Shown here: piece by piece, positions 36,159 to 44,854 of the stretch
Layout: each line of letters begins with the position of its first letter
How positions within the stretch are numbered: position 1 is the stretch's first letter
Translations under genes and position numbers: made by a program
Assembly (NCBI GenBank): GCA_965199105.1
Contig: CBDAQO010000002.1
Span: 496,001 to 560,000 of the forward strand
DNA from: LMUY01 sp965199105
Lineage (GTDB): Bacteria; Pseudomonadota; Alphaproteobacteria; Acetobacterales; Acetobacteraceae
Length of the DNA: 64,000 nt
Direction of reading: 5' to 3'
Notes under the pieces: model-generated
Databases searched by the model: none
What the model saw: the letters and a program-made list of their open reading frames with translations, nothing else
Told to the model about the DNA's origin: nothing

Positions 36159-37712
36159 GTGAGCGATCGATTTCCCAACCAGCACGCCGCCCAGACCCAT
36201 TTGCAGCAGATCATCGCGGCACTGACCGAGGGCATCATCCTCGTCGACCTGGACGGCAAGCTCGCCTGGGCCGACGAGACGGCGCTGACCCTGCACGAGG
36301 TGCGCGGCGTGAAGGAGCTTGGCGCCACGGCGGCTGGCTACAAGGCGCGGTTCAAGCTGTCCTACCTGAACGGGCATGAGCTCGGCGCCGACGAATACCC
36401 GATGCAGCAGTTGTTGGACGGCCGGGCGATCGATCGCGCGTTGATCGAGGTGGTGCGGCGGGCGGACGGCAAGCGCTGGGTGCACGACGTCCGCACGATG
36501 GTCTTAAAGGACCATGCCAATGAGCCGGATAGCTTGGTCGTCATCCTCAAGGACGAGACCGAGCGGTTCAACGCGGAGGAGCGGTTCGAGCGGGCGTTCG
36601 GCGCCAACCCGGCGCCTGCCATCATCGTGCGGCTGGGCGACCTGCGCTACGTGAAGGTCAACCACGGCTTCCTCGAGCTGACGGGCTTCACGCCAAGCGC
36701 GCTGATCGGCCACTCGATGCACGAGATCGACCTGCTGCGCGGCGCCGAGAAGCGCGAGCTTGCGGTGCGGCGGTTGCATGCTGGCGAGACGATCCCGCAG
36801 ATGGAAGGCAGCCTGCTGCTCGCCGACGGCAAGGAGAAGACGGTGCTGCTTGGTGGGCAGCCGATCGAGATCGGGGACGAGGCTTGCATGCTGTTCACGT
36901 TCGCCGACCTGCATCCGCGGCAGCAGGCCCAGGAGGCGCTGCGGCATAGCGAGGAGAAGTTCGCCAAGGCGTTCCACATGGCGCCGGGCCCAATGGTGAT
37001 GCTGTCGCTGGCCGGGTTGCGGGTGCTGGACGTGAACGCGGCGTTCACCGGTGCCACCGGGTGGCGTCGCGAGGAGATCGTCGGGCGCGACGAGGCGGAG
37101 CTGGAGATTTGGGCGCGCGGACCGCAGCACGACGAGTTCGCCCGCCACATCCGCCACACCGGTCGGGTGGGCAGCGCCGACATCCAGTTGCGGTCCAAGA
37201 CGGGCGGGCTGCGGGATTGCCTCGTCTCGGCCGACACGGTGGAGATCCATGGCGAGCGCTGCGTGCTGTGCGTGATGCAGGACATTTCCGCGCGCAAGCG
37301 GACCGAGACCGAGCTGATGCAGGCGGTGCAGTCGGTGATGCAGGACACGTCGTGGCTCGGGCAGAAGATCGTGGAGAAGCTTGCTGACTTGAGCGAGGCG
37401 ACAGGCGGCAGCAAGCAGCCCGAACTCGATGCGTTGCCGGCGCGGCCGCGTGCAGTGCTGGAGCTGATGGCGGACGGATTAGGGGACGACGAGATCGCGG
37501 CCAAGCTCAACATCTCGCGCAACACGCTGCGCAATCACATCGCCGCGATCTATGGCAAGTTGGGCGTGCGCAAGCGGGGCGCGGTGATCGTTTGGGCGCG
37601 CAAACGCGGGCTTGGGTCGGCGGCGCAATCACCTGTTAAGCCGGCGAAAAATCTGCCCGAGAAAACCCGGGTAGTGCAGACGTCACCGCGCACTAGTAGA
37701 AAGCGCTCATAG
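36159..37712 (+). CDS. Multi-PAS sensor with LuxR-type HTH output
   Basis: A 517-residue cytoplasmic one-component regulator. Three PAS-like domains can be followed (about 8-125, 140-255 and 270-385; PAS2 with GDLRYVKVNHGFLELTGFTPSALIG, PAS3 with LRVLDVNAAFTGATGW). A GerE/LuxR helix-turn-helix follows at about 425-490 (DDEIAAKLNISRNTLRNH). No kinase or receiver domain is present, so sensing and DNA binding are in one chain. Ligand unknown. The GTG start is 45 bases after minE; whether it shares the min transcript is unclear. No membrane helices. Confidence 0.82.
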   Translation: MSDRFPNQHAAQTHLQQIIAALTEGIILVDLDGKLAWADETALTLHEVRGVKELGATAAGYKARFKLSYLNGHELGADEYPMQQLLDGRAIDRALIEVVRRADGKRWVHDVRTMVLKDHANEPDSLVVILKDETERFNAEERFERAFGANPAPAIIVRLGDLRYVKVNHGFLELTGFTPSALIGHSMHEIDLLRGAEKRELAVRRLHAGETIPQMEGSLLLADGKEKTVLLGGQPIEIGDEACMLFTFADLHPRQQAQEALRHSEEKFAKAFHMAPGPMVMLSLAGLRVLDVNAAFTGATGWRREEIVGRDEAELEIWARGPQHDEFARHIRHTGRVGSADIQLRSKTGGLRDCLVSADTVEIHGERCVLCVMQDISARKRTETELMQAVQSVMQDTSWLGQKIVEKLADLSEATGGSKQPELDALPARPRAVLELMADGLGDDEIAAKLNISRNTLRNHIAAIYGKLGVRKRGAVIVWARKRGLGSAAQSPVKPAKNLPEKTRVVQTSPRTSRKRS

Positions 37713-37833
37713 CCAGGCCGGCCTAGACAGTGCGGTTTCGATCTGGACCCTAGTGCAACATAGTCCTTTAGTCGGCGTAGTTGGGATGCAGGTTCGCGGT
37801 GGGCGGCCTGCTCGTCTCACGCTGGAGCATGCT

Positions 37834-38649
37834 ATGACCAATGAGACCATCGTTGCCGTCTACGACACGGCGGGGCACGCCGATGCCGCGGTAGAGAGCC
37901 TGGAGGCAGCCGGCGTGGCATCGACCGCGATCAGCCTGTATGCCGGCGCGCCACGGTCGGCGGCACCGCAGCGGACCGAGGCGCCGGCGCGCGAGCCCGG
38001 CTTCTGGGCCAGCCTGTTCGGCGGCGCGCCGGACCATGACACCGACGTCTACGACCGCAGCCTGGAGAGCGGTGCCACAATCGTCTCGGTGAAGGTCGCC
38101 ACGAGCGAGGTCGACCGGGTGTTGGACATCCTGGAGCGTCACCACCCGATCGACATCGACAACCGTGCCGAAGGGTATGGCCTCGCGCCGGGAGCTACGC
38201 CGGGTCGTCCGGCTGCCGGGCCCTCGGCCAAACCGGCGTTGCCGTCGGATGGATCGGTTGGCCGCGGGAACGAGACTATCCAGCTTGCCGAAGAGAACCT
38301 TGCGGTGGGCAAGCGTGTCGTCAATCGCGGGACCACCCGGGTGCGCCGCTTCGTGGTGGAAACGCCGGTCGAGCAGAGCGTGTCGCTGCATGAGGAGGCG
38401 GTGCGGCTGGAGCGGCGCCCGGTTGCCGCCACCGGGCAGGTCGGGGAAGCGGATTTCAGCGATAAGACCGTCGAGATGAGTGAACTCGGCGAGGAGGTGG
38501 TGGTTGGTAAGACGGCGCGTGTTTACGAGGAGGTGAGCCTGCGCAAGGAGGCGAGCGAGCGCGTCGAGACGGTTCGCGACACCGTGCGCAAGCAGGATGT
38601 CGTGATTGAGCAAGTTCCGGATGCCAGCCGAGTGGTGAACAACCGCTGA
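37834..38649 (+). CDS. DUF2382 (YsnF/AvaK-type) stress protein
   Basis: A 271-residue protein. Residues 1-110 resemble the general-stress-protein 17M fold (TIVAVYDTAGHADAAVESLEAAGV); about 150-265 is a DUF2382 domain with ETIQLAEENLAVGKRVVNRG and YEEVSLRKEASERVETVRDTVRKQDV. The ATG at 37834 has GGAG 8 bases upstream. It is followed by a YeaQ/YmgE gene, a typical stress-gene neighbourhood. Function is unknown beyond stress association in other bacteria. Confidence 0.82.
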   Translation: MTNETIVAVYDTAGHADAAVESLEAAGVASTAISLYAGAPRSAAPQRTEAPAREPGFWASLFGGAPDHDTDVYDRSLESGATIVSVKVATSEVDRVLDILERHHPIDIDNRAEGYGLAPGATPGRPAAGPSAKPALPSDGSVGRGNETIQLAEENLAVGKRVVNRGTTRVRRFVVETPVEQSVSLHEEAVRLERRPVAATGQVGEADFSDKTVEMSELGEEVVVGKTARVYEEVSLRKEASERVETVRDTVRKQDVVIEQVPDASRVVNNR

Positions 38650-38713
38650 GTTCGGTGTTTATGCCAGGGCGCAAACCCGCGTCCTGGTCCGCCCATGCAG
38701 CAGGAGTGATACA

Positions 38714-38977
38714 ATGTCTATTATCGGCTGGCTTATCCTTGGCCTCATCGCTGGCTTCATCGCGAGCAAGATTATCAACAAGACCGGCGAAGGCCTCGTG
38801 GTCGACATCATCCTCGGCATCGTCGGCGCGGTTGTTGGTGGCTACCTGTTCACGCTGTTTGGCGCCGCCCCGGTCACCGGGTTGAACATCTACAGCATGG
38901 TGGTCGCGGTGGTTGGCGCCATCGTCGTGCTGCTGATCTACCACGCGGTGGCGGGCCGCAGTCGCGCCATCCGCTAG
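38714..38977 (+). CDS. GlsB/YeaQ/YmgE family stress membrane protein
   Basis: An 87-residue paralogue of the 19.8-kb protein (SIIGWLILGLIAGFIASKIINK), with about three membrane helices and VVGGYLFTLFG. AGGAG lies 8 bases before the ATG. Its TAG stop is also the first three bases of the 105-bp repeat that follows. Confidence 0.88.
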   Translation: MSIIGWLILGLIAGFIASKIINKTGEGLVVDIILGIVGAVVGGYLFTLFGAAPVTGLNIYSMVVAVVGAIVVLLIYHAVAGRSRAIR

Positions 38978-39079
38978 ACCAAGACCGGCTCAGACAGAGT
39001 CGCCGGTCATGGTCTAGCTCTTTGTTTTGGCGAGCATGTTTACCGATCAAGTGACCTCACTTGATGCGGTCATGCTCTA
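38975..39079. repeat. 105-bp double-hairpin repeat, copy 1
   Basis: Near-identical (one mismatch, C versus G at the position after GGTCTAG) to 55078-55182. Hairpin 1 is a 15-bp arm (TAGACCAAGACCGGC, 38975-38989) facing GCCGGTCATGGTCTA (39002-39016). Hairpin 2 has GAGCATG and ATCAAGTG arms with an internal loop. It sits between convergent genes and supplies the stop codon of the YeaQ/YmgE gene. A bidirectional terminator or a mobile palindromic unit are both plausible. Confidence 0.85.
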
Positions 39080-39156
39080 ACGGGTAGTTACGGGTTCGAC
39101 TAAGAGCGAACACACGGACCATGGCTGGTGCAAACTGGCCATGGTCTTTGGCTTGT

Positions 39157-39873
39157 TCAACGAATGTCCGGGTAGAGGCGGCAAAGCTCTCGCCGCAAGC
39201 CGATGGCCCACCCTATGCTGATGCGCATGTAGATCAGATTGGCGCGCATCGCTCCCCAGGCGGCGATGCGACGGTCGGACGTGCGCACCACGCGATGGAC
39301 CATGCGGGTGCGGCCGAAACGGTGCAGGCGGACGCAGAGGTCGAGGTCTTCAAGGATCGGCATCGTCGTGTCGCAGCCGCCGGCGGCGAGGAAGTCGGCG
39401 CGGCGGAAGAACATCGCGTGGTCGCCGAACAGCAGTCGCGCGCCGCGGAGGAACAGGGTGGGGCGGAACAACAGCGGGCCGTAGTAGGTCTTGGCCCAGT
39501 TATGCAGCGTGGTGCCCCATCGCACGCCGCCAGGCCCACTGAGCAATGGCGTGAAGCTGGCGAGTGCCAATCCGGGATCGGCCATCGTGGCTGCAATCAC
39601 CGCGATGGCGTCGGGTGGCAGCATGGTGTCGGCGTGAAGCACGCAGACGATCGAAGCATGCACGGCAGACACACCGGCGTTGATCGCGGCACCACGCCCA
39701 ACGGGGGCGGAAATGACCCGCAAGCCGCCCGCCGTCGCGATTATTCTCGATGTGTCAGTGCTGCCGCCGTCGACGGCGATGATTTCAGAGGGGGCCGGGT
39801 CAAGTGCTTCGAGGCATCGTAACAGCCCCGGCAGGGCGGCGGCCTCGTTGAGCATCGGAATGACGATGGCCAC
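39157..39873 (-). CDS. Family 2 glycosyltransferase (TIGR04283-like)
   Basis: A 238-residue GT-A fold glycosyltransferase. DGGSTDTSRI nucleotide-binding motif, LHADT metal-binding DxD equivalent, GDHAMFFRRADFLAAGG acceptor region and the catalytic ILEDLDL are in the order seen in the TIGR04283 group, annotated in databases as arsenosugar-type glycosyltransferases. No other arsenosugar gene is nearby, so the substrate is open. GTG 39873 is chosen; GTG 39918 would lie inside a hairpin. One C-terminal amphipathic or membrane-associated helix is likely. Confidence 0.75.
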   Translation of the reverse strand: MAIVIPMLNEAAALPGLLRCLEALDPAPSEIIAVDGGSTDTSRIIATAGGLRVISAPVGRGAAINAGVSAVHASIVCVLHADTMLPPDAIAVIAATMADPGLALASFTPLLSGPGGVRWGTTLHNWAKTYYGPLLFRPTLFLRGARLLFGDHAMFFRRADFLAAGGCDTTMPILEDLDLCVRLHRFGRTRMVHRVVRTSDRRIAAWGAMRANLIYMRISIGWAIGLRRELCRLYPDIR

Positions 39874-39887
39874 CTGCAGGACGGCGG

Positions 39888-39921
39888 GATGTGGCTGCGG
39901 GTGAGTCCCCGCAGCCACATC
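39888..39921 (-). terminator. Hairpin between DUF892 and glycosyltransferase genes
   Basis: Perfect 14-bp stem GATGTGGCTGCGGG (39888-39901) / CCCGCAGCCACATC (39908-39921) with a 6-base loop, just after the DUF892 stop. No T-run follows on the minus strand. Probable transcript-end or attenuating structure. Confidence 0.55.
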
Positions 39922-39941
39922 GCCGAAGGCATCGATAGGCT

Positions 39942-40448
39942 TCAGCTTGCGTGTTTGCTCGCCATCTTGGCGCTGACTTCGCCGAGGTGGGTGGCGTATT
40001 CGTCCGACTTGTAGATGTCCGACACCAGCGACTTCAGCTTGGTCTCGGCGTCCTTCATGCCGAGCGCCTTGGCGTAGGTGGCGGCGGTGCCGAAGCCGGT
40101 GATGCCGTAGTGGCACATGCGCTGGTATTGCGAGATGATGACGATGTCCTTCAGCTCGCCACTCTCGGGCGCCTCTTCGACGCAATGCTTGAGCGCCTCG
40201 CTGACGAGACCCTCCATGCCCTTGCAATGCTCGGTCTCCACTTCCTCGCCGGCGTCCTTCAGCAAGGACTGCAGGGTCTGGTTGTGGCGGTCGATGCCAC
40301 TGATCGAGTCCTTGAGGTAGCCCTTGAGCTTCTCGCCGTCGGCCTGGCTGGCCAGTTTGCCAAGCACGCTCTTCATCTGCTCGTTGGCGGACCACAGGTC
40401 CTTGATCTCATCCGCGTAGACGTCCTTCAGGGTGTCGGGGGCTGACAT
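39942..40448 (-). CDS. DUF892 (YciE/YciF) ferritin-like protein
   Basis: A 168-residue four-helix-bundle protein of the DUF892 family: TLKDVYADEIKDLWSANEQM at the start, EEVETEHCKGMEGLVSE and a later AATYAKALGMKDAE helix. Family members are stress-induced, some ferritin-like. The ATG follows AAGGAG at normal spacing. An EcfG-type promoter motif lies 34 bases upstream, supporting control by the alphaproteobacterial general stress response. Confidence 0.85.
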   Translation of the reverse strand: MSAPDTLKDVYADEIKDLWSANEQMKSVLGKLASQADGEKLKGYLKDSISGIDRHNQTLQSLLKDAGEEVETEHCKGMEGLVSEALKHCVEEAPESGELKDIVIISQYQRMCHYGITGFGTAATYAKALGMKDAETKLKSLVSDIYKSDEYATHLGEVSAKMASKHAS

Positions 40449-40481
40449 GGCATGGCTCCTTGGTATGATTTCAGGGCAGCC

Positions 40482-40507
40482 AACGTTCCGGCGTGAGCCT
40501 CGGTTCC
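40482..40507 (-). promoter_or_regulatory. Candidate sigma-EcfG promoter for the DUF892 gene
   Basis: On the minus strand GGAAC (40507-40503) and CGTT (40485-40482) are separated by exactly 17 bases, matching the GGAAC-N16/17-CGTT consensus of alphaproteobacterial general stress sigma factors. The -10 element is 34 bases from the start codon of a stress-type gene. Confidence 0.6.
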
Positions 40508-40636
40508 GCCCGCATCTGGCCGCGAGGCTGCCTGGTTCGGGCCACCCATCCCGCCACGCAACTGTCTTCGAACGATGACACAACAAAGATCGCCCAAGGC
40601 CTAGAACGGGTCCCGCAACCATCCTGGATCCGTCAC

Positions 40637-41956
40637 GTGAAGTATGCTGTCACCACGCTTGCATCCATCGGGCTCGGCTTGAGCGTTCACGCCGCCGACG
40701 CGCAGACGCTGAACCGCTGGATCCAGTATGGGCCCAACAATACGGTGCTGGCCCGGGCGATCACGAGTGCGGCGAGTTGCCCGGCGCTGTCGGTGGACGG
40801 GGCGGCGGTGGCGCTGAACCCGCGCTCGACGCCGACGGCGGGCTTTCCGGTGCTGGAATGCGAGGCATCGATCGGCTTTGGCCACACCAGCGCCGTGATC
40901 GACGGGCAGCAGATGAAGCTGCCGACGGCGAACCCGCGCCGCATCGTCGTGGTGGGGGATACGGGGTGTCGCATCAAGGGCACTGCGGTGCAGGCCTGCA
41001 ACGACCCGGCGGCGTTTCCACTCGCGGCGGTGTCCAACTTCGTCGCCTCGTTCGCGCCGGACCTGATCGTCCATGTCGGCGACTTTTACTACCGCGAGTC
41101 GGCGTGCCCGGCTGCCAACGCGGGCAACGGCACCACGACCGGGTGTGGCGGCTCGCCGTTTGGTGACCAGTGGACGAGCTGGAACGCGGATTGGTTCACG
41201 CCGGCGCAGGCCATGATGTCCGCCGCCCCATTGGCGCTGACCCGCGGCAACCACGAGAGCTGCGCGCGCGGCAACATGGGCTGGTTCACCCTGCTCGACC
41301 CGTCGCCGTTCCAAGCGGGGGAGGTCACCTGCGCCGCCGGGTCGAACTTCGACTTTACGGCGCCCTATCTGGTGAACGCCGGGCTGGCCACGCTGCTGAT
41401 GTTCGACAGCAGCTTCGCCAATGACAGCGTGGTGACGCCGAGCGACGTCAACATGTACCAGGCCGAGCTGGCGGCGATCCAGCCGTCGCTGCCGGCTAAC
41501 ACCATCTTCGTGACGCACAAGCCGACCTACGGCCTGATTTCGACCGCGGGCAGCGGAACCTCGCAGGTGACCTCGGGCGGCGACGACGACGAGCAGGCGC
41601 TGTTCGCCAACGGGGTGCCGCAACCGATCAAGCTGCTGCTGTCGGGGCACATCCACAACTACCAGGCCGTGAAGGTGACCAACCCGGCCTTCGCGCCGCA
41701 GCTCGTCATTGGCAACAGCGGCACGCTGCTCGACCCGCTCTACGTGGCGAGCACGGCGCAGGGCTCGGTCTACACCATGCCGGGTGCCGGCACGTCTGCC
41801 ACGCTGGTGGGCACGGCCGACGTGTCGGAATTCGGCTTCGCGGTGCTGGACGTGGTCACCGGAGGCTACGTCGCCAACCTGTATGACCTGAACGGGCTGC
41901 CGCATGGCCGCTGCGTGATCCAGCTGGCCTCGCGCAACCTCGTCTGCACAGACTGA
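40637..41956 (+). CDS. Secreted calcineurin-like metallophosphoesterase
   Basis: A 439-residue phosphoesterase with signal peptide (TTLASIGLGLSVHAADA). Dimetal-site motifs are complete: GDTG (Asp108), GDFYY (Asp149), GNHE (Asn205-His206), VTHKP (His294) and GHIHN (His338, His340). The arrangement resembles purple-acid-phosphatase or alkaline-phosphatase-D-like secreted enzymes; the substrate is unknown. GTG 40637 is chosen for the signal peptide. It is 11 bases upstream of the first SPFH gene and probably heads that operon. Confidence 0.85.
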   Translation: MKYAVTTLASIGLGLSVHAADAQTLNRWIQYGPNNTVLARAITSAASCPALSVDGAAVALNPRSTPTAGFPVLECEASIGFGHTSAVIDGQQMKLPTANPRRIVVVGDTGCRIKGTAVQACNDPAAFPLAAVSNFVASFAPDLIVHVGDFYYRESACPAANAGNGTTTGCGGSPFGDQWTSWNADWFTPAQAMMSAAPLALTRGNHESCARGNMGWFTLLDPSPFQAGEVTCAAGSNFDFTAPYLVNAGLATLLMFDSSFANDSVVTPSDVNMYQAELAAIQPSLPANTIFVTHKPTYGLISTAGSGTSQVTSGGDDDEQALFANGVPQPIKLLLSGHIHNYQAVKVTNPAFAPQLVIGNSGTLLDPLYVASTAQGSVYTMPGAGTSATLVGTADVSEFGFAVLDVVTGGYVANLYDLNGLPHGRCVIQLASRNLVCTD

Positions 41957-41967
41957 TCGGGCGTATC

Positions 41968-43827
41968 GTGTTGGTGGGTGAGGCCGGCTGGGAGCTGCCG
42001 TCCCAGGGGCTGTTGGACCGCACGAGCCGGCTGCTGTCGCGCCTGTTCGCCTGCTATGCCGTGGCGGCTGGCCTGGAGCTCGCGGCGGCGGTGGCGGCGC
42101 CTTGGCGGTGGGTGGCGGAGGCGCGCGCGAGCGGTGTGGCGGGCCTGGTGGTGGGCGCCACGGTGTTGGCCACGTCCGCACTCGGCTCCGTGCTGCTGAT
42201 CCAGGTGGCGCGGGGCGGTTGGCGCGGGCGGGCCGAGTTGCCGCGGCGGCGGGTGCGGGTGGACGGCACCGGCCGGCTGCTGCAGGGCGTGGTGTTGCCG
42301 TTGCTGGCGGGGCTGGCGGGGGTGCTCGCCTGGCACTGGCGTGGCTGGCCGCCGACTGCACCGAGCGATCCGGCGCTCGCGACCGCCCTGGCCGGAGCAG
42401 TCGCCGTGGTTGCGTTCCCGGCGTTGGTGGCCGAGCGGTTTGCCGCCGCCCTGCCTGCCGCCGTGTTGCCGGAAGCCGCTGCGCTGCGCCGTTTGCTGGC
42501 CGTTCCGGTGGCGGCGGCGTTGGTGGCGGCGGCGTTGGAGGCGCTGCGATCGCGCGGCTTCGGCCCCGCCCCGGTCCTGGTTGGTGCCGCCGCCGCGTGC
42601 GTGGCGCTGCAGGCAGCGGAGCTGGCGGCGCGTGGGGTGGCGCGATGGTTCCAGCCCGCGGTGGACCCGGCGGTCACGCGGGCGCCGGTCGGCAGCCTGG
42701 TGGCGGCGCTGCCCGGCTGGCTGCTGCGCCCCGCCACCGCGGCGGCGCCGTTGCGGGCGCATTTCGGGCTCGATTTCTCCCGCAGTTGGGCGCTGCAGTT
42801 CCTGCGTGCCGCGGCGCTGCCGGTGGTGGTGCTGACCGGGCTGGCCTGTTGGGGGCTGAGCGGCGTGGTGCTGCTGCCGCTGGACGGGCGCGGTGTCTAT
42901 GAGCGGTTCGGCAAGCCGGTGGCCGTGCTGCAACCCGGGCTGCACATCACCCTGCCGCGGCCGCTGGGCCGGGTGCGGCCGGTCGCGCTGGGCCAAGTGC
43001 GCGAAATCCCGCTGGGCGGCGCCGTGGGGCTCGCGCCCACCCTGGTGGCGGCCGACGCGCCTGCCCCGGCCGACGCCGACCGGCTGTGGGACCAGCCGCA
43101 TCCGGGTGAGACGGACTGGCTGATCGCCGGCAGCGGCACGTCGGGGCAAACCTTCCAGGTGATGAGCGCCGACCTGCGCGTGCTCTACCGGGTCGGGTCG
43201 AGCGATGCCGATGCGCTGCGGTCCGCCTATGCCGTGTCGGACCCGGACGGGCTGGTGCGGACGCTGGCCGGCCAGGTGGTGAGCCGCTACTTCGCCGGGC
43301 GAACGCTCGACAGCGTGTTGGACGAGCGGCGCGAGCACATGGCGGCCGAGCTGCAGGCGGCACTGGAAGCCCGGCTGGACCGGGACGGCACCGGGCTCGA
43401 GGTCGTGTCCGTGGTGGTCGAAGCGGTGCATCCGCCGTTGGGCGCGGCTGCGGCGTACCACAACGTGCAGGCTGCCGAGATCATCTCCAACACCGGCATC
43501 GCGGCGGAAACCGGCCGGGCCAAGGGCACTGCCAGCCTGGCGCGCGAGCGGAGCTGGGACGCGCTGGACAAGGCGCGCGCCACGGCGGCGGAGCTGCGGT
43601 CGGGCGCTGCGGGGGACGAGGCCCGCTTCGCCGGGGACCGCGTCGCGCGCGACGCCGGCGGCCAGGCGTTCCTGCTCGAGCGTTACTTCCAGGCGGTGTC
43701 GGCGGCACTCGGGCAGAGCCCGCTGACCATCCTGGACCATCGCGTTGCCCCGGGCACTGCCCCCGTCATCGACCTGCGACCCTTCGCCGCCGCGGCGCGG
43801 GCCACGGGCGCCGACGATTCGGATTGA
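41968..43827 (+). CDS. Polytopic SPFH-domain protein (HflK-like)
   Basis: A 619-residue protein in two halves. Residues 1-305 contain about six to eight hydrophobic segments unlike normal HflK. The SPFH/band-7 domain spans about 305-520 (GRGVYERFGKPVAVLQPGLH opens it; TFQVMSADLRVLYRVG follows) and then a coiled-coil tail rich in Ala and Arg. SPFH proteins form large membrane rings or microdomain scaffolds. The extra N-terminal membrane block sets this one apart. Operon with two other SPFH genes and a P1B ATPase. Confidence 0.8.
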   Translation: MLVGEAGWELPSQGLLDRTSRLLSRLFACYAVAAGLELAAAVAAPWRWVAEARASGVAGLVVGATVLATSALGSVLLIQVARGGWRGRAELPRRRVRVDGTGRLLQGVVLPLLAGLAGVLAWHWRGWPPTAPSDPALATALAGAVAVVAFPALVAERFAAALPAAVLPEAAALRRLLAVPVAAALVAAALEALRSRGFGPAPVLVGAAAACVALQAAELAARGVARWFQPAVDPAVTRAPVGSLVAALPGWLLRPATAAAPLRAHFGLDFSRSWALQFLRAAALPVVVLTGLACWGLSGVVLLPLDGRGVYERFGKPVAVLQPGLHITLPRPLGRVRPVALGQVREIPLGGAVGLAPTLVAADAPAPADADRLWDQPHPGETDWLIAGSGTSGQTFQVMSADLRVLYRVGSSDADALRSAYAVSDPDGLVRTLAGQVVSRYFAGRTLDSVLDERREHMAAELQAALEARLDRDGTGLEVVSVVVEAVHPPLGAAAAYHNVQAAEIISNTGIAAETGRAKGTASLARERSWDALDKARATAAELRSGAAGDEARFAGDRVARDAGGQAFLLERYFQAVSAALGQSPLTILDHRVAPGTAPVIDLRPFAAAARATGADDSD

Positions 43828-43831
43828 ACCC

Positions 43832-44854
43832 ATGTTCCACAGTCACGCCGGCCACGATCATGGCCATCATTCCCATCACCATCACCACGGCAGCGACGCC
43901 GCCTCCGGCTCCAGCCTGCGCGCCGTGCTGCGGTTCGTCCTGGCCGGGCTGATCGTGGCGGGGGCGGTCGCCTCGGCCTGCCTGGTCAGCGTGCCGGCGG
44001 GCGAGGCCGTGGTGGTCACCCGGTTCGGCGACCCGGCGCGGGTGCTGACCGAGCCGGGCCTGGCCTGGACGCTGCCGCCGCCAATCGACGCCACCATCCC
44101 GGTCGACCTGCGGCTGAAGACGACCTCCTCGGGCCAGCAGGACGTGGGGACGCGGGACGGCCTGCGCGTGCTGGTGCAGGCCTACCTGGTCTGGCATGTG
44201 CCGAACGACGCCGACAGCGTGCGGCACTTCCTGCGCTCGGTGCGCAACCAGCCGGACGAGGCGGCGCGACAAATCCGCTCCTTCCTGGGCGCGGCGCTGC
44301 ACATCACCGCCAGCTCGTTCGACCTGGCGGACCTGGTGAACACCGACCCGAAGCGGATCCAGACCGCCGGGTTCGAGGCCAAGCTGCGCGACCAGGTGGC
44401 GGCGCGGTTGCACGAAGTGTACGGCATCGAAGTGAGCCAGGTCGGCATCGAACGGCTCGGGCTGCCGGCCGAAACGTTGGCGGCGACGGTGGCGCGGATG
44501 CGGGCGGAGCGCGAGACCATCGCGGCCGAGCGCACCGCGGAGGGGCTGCGCCAGGCTGCGGCGATCCGCGCCGACGCTGAGCGGGACGCGCGGATCACGG
44601 TGGCGGCGGCGCAGGCGGAGGCGGCCGGGATCGAGGCGGCGGCGCAGAAGGACGCAGCCGTGATCCATGCCCGCGCGTTCGACGCCGACCCGCAGTTGTA
44701 TCTGCTGCTGCGCTCGCTCGACACGATGCAGAGCGTGATCGGGGCCAACTCGCGGCTGGTGCTACGGACGGACGCGGCGCCGTTCAACGCGCTGGTGGAG
44801 GGTCCGCCGGGTGTGGCTGCAGGCTCCGGCGCGCATCTGGCCGGCATGCCATGA
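43832..44854 (+). CDS. SPFH-domain protein with His-rich N-terminus (HflC-like)
   Basis: A 340-residue protein. The first 20 residues contain 11 histidines (HSHAGHDHGHH...), a likely cytosolic metal-binding tail. One membrane helix at about 32-54 and an SPFH domain (about 55-225; VVVTRFGDPARVLTEPGLAWTLP) follow, then a coiled-coil stretch (RMRAERETIAAERTAEGL...) typical of HflC/HflK. The ATG is 4 bases past the previous stop and the stop overlaps the next start (ATGA). Confidence 0.85.
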   Translation: MFHSHAGHDHGHHSHHHHHGSDAASGSSLRAVLRFVLAGLIVAGAVASACLVSVPAGEAVVVTRFGDPARVLTEPGLAWTLPPPIDATIPVDLRLKTTSSGQQDVGTRDGLRVLVQAYLVWHVPNDADSVRHFLRSVRNQPDEAARQIRSFLGAALHITASSFDLADLVNTDPKRIQTAGFEAKLRDQVAARLHEVYGIEVSQVGIERLGLPAETLAATVARMRAERETIAAERTAEGLRQAAAIRADAERDARITVAAAQAEAAGIEAAAQKDAAVIHARAFDADPQLYLLLRSLDTMQSVIGANSRLVLRTDAAPFNALVEGPPGVAAGSGAHLAGMP

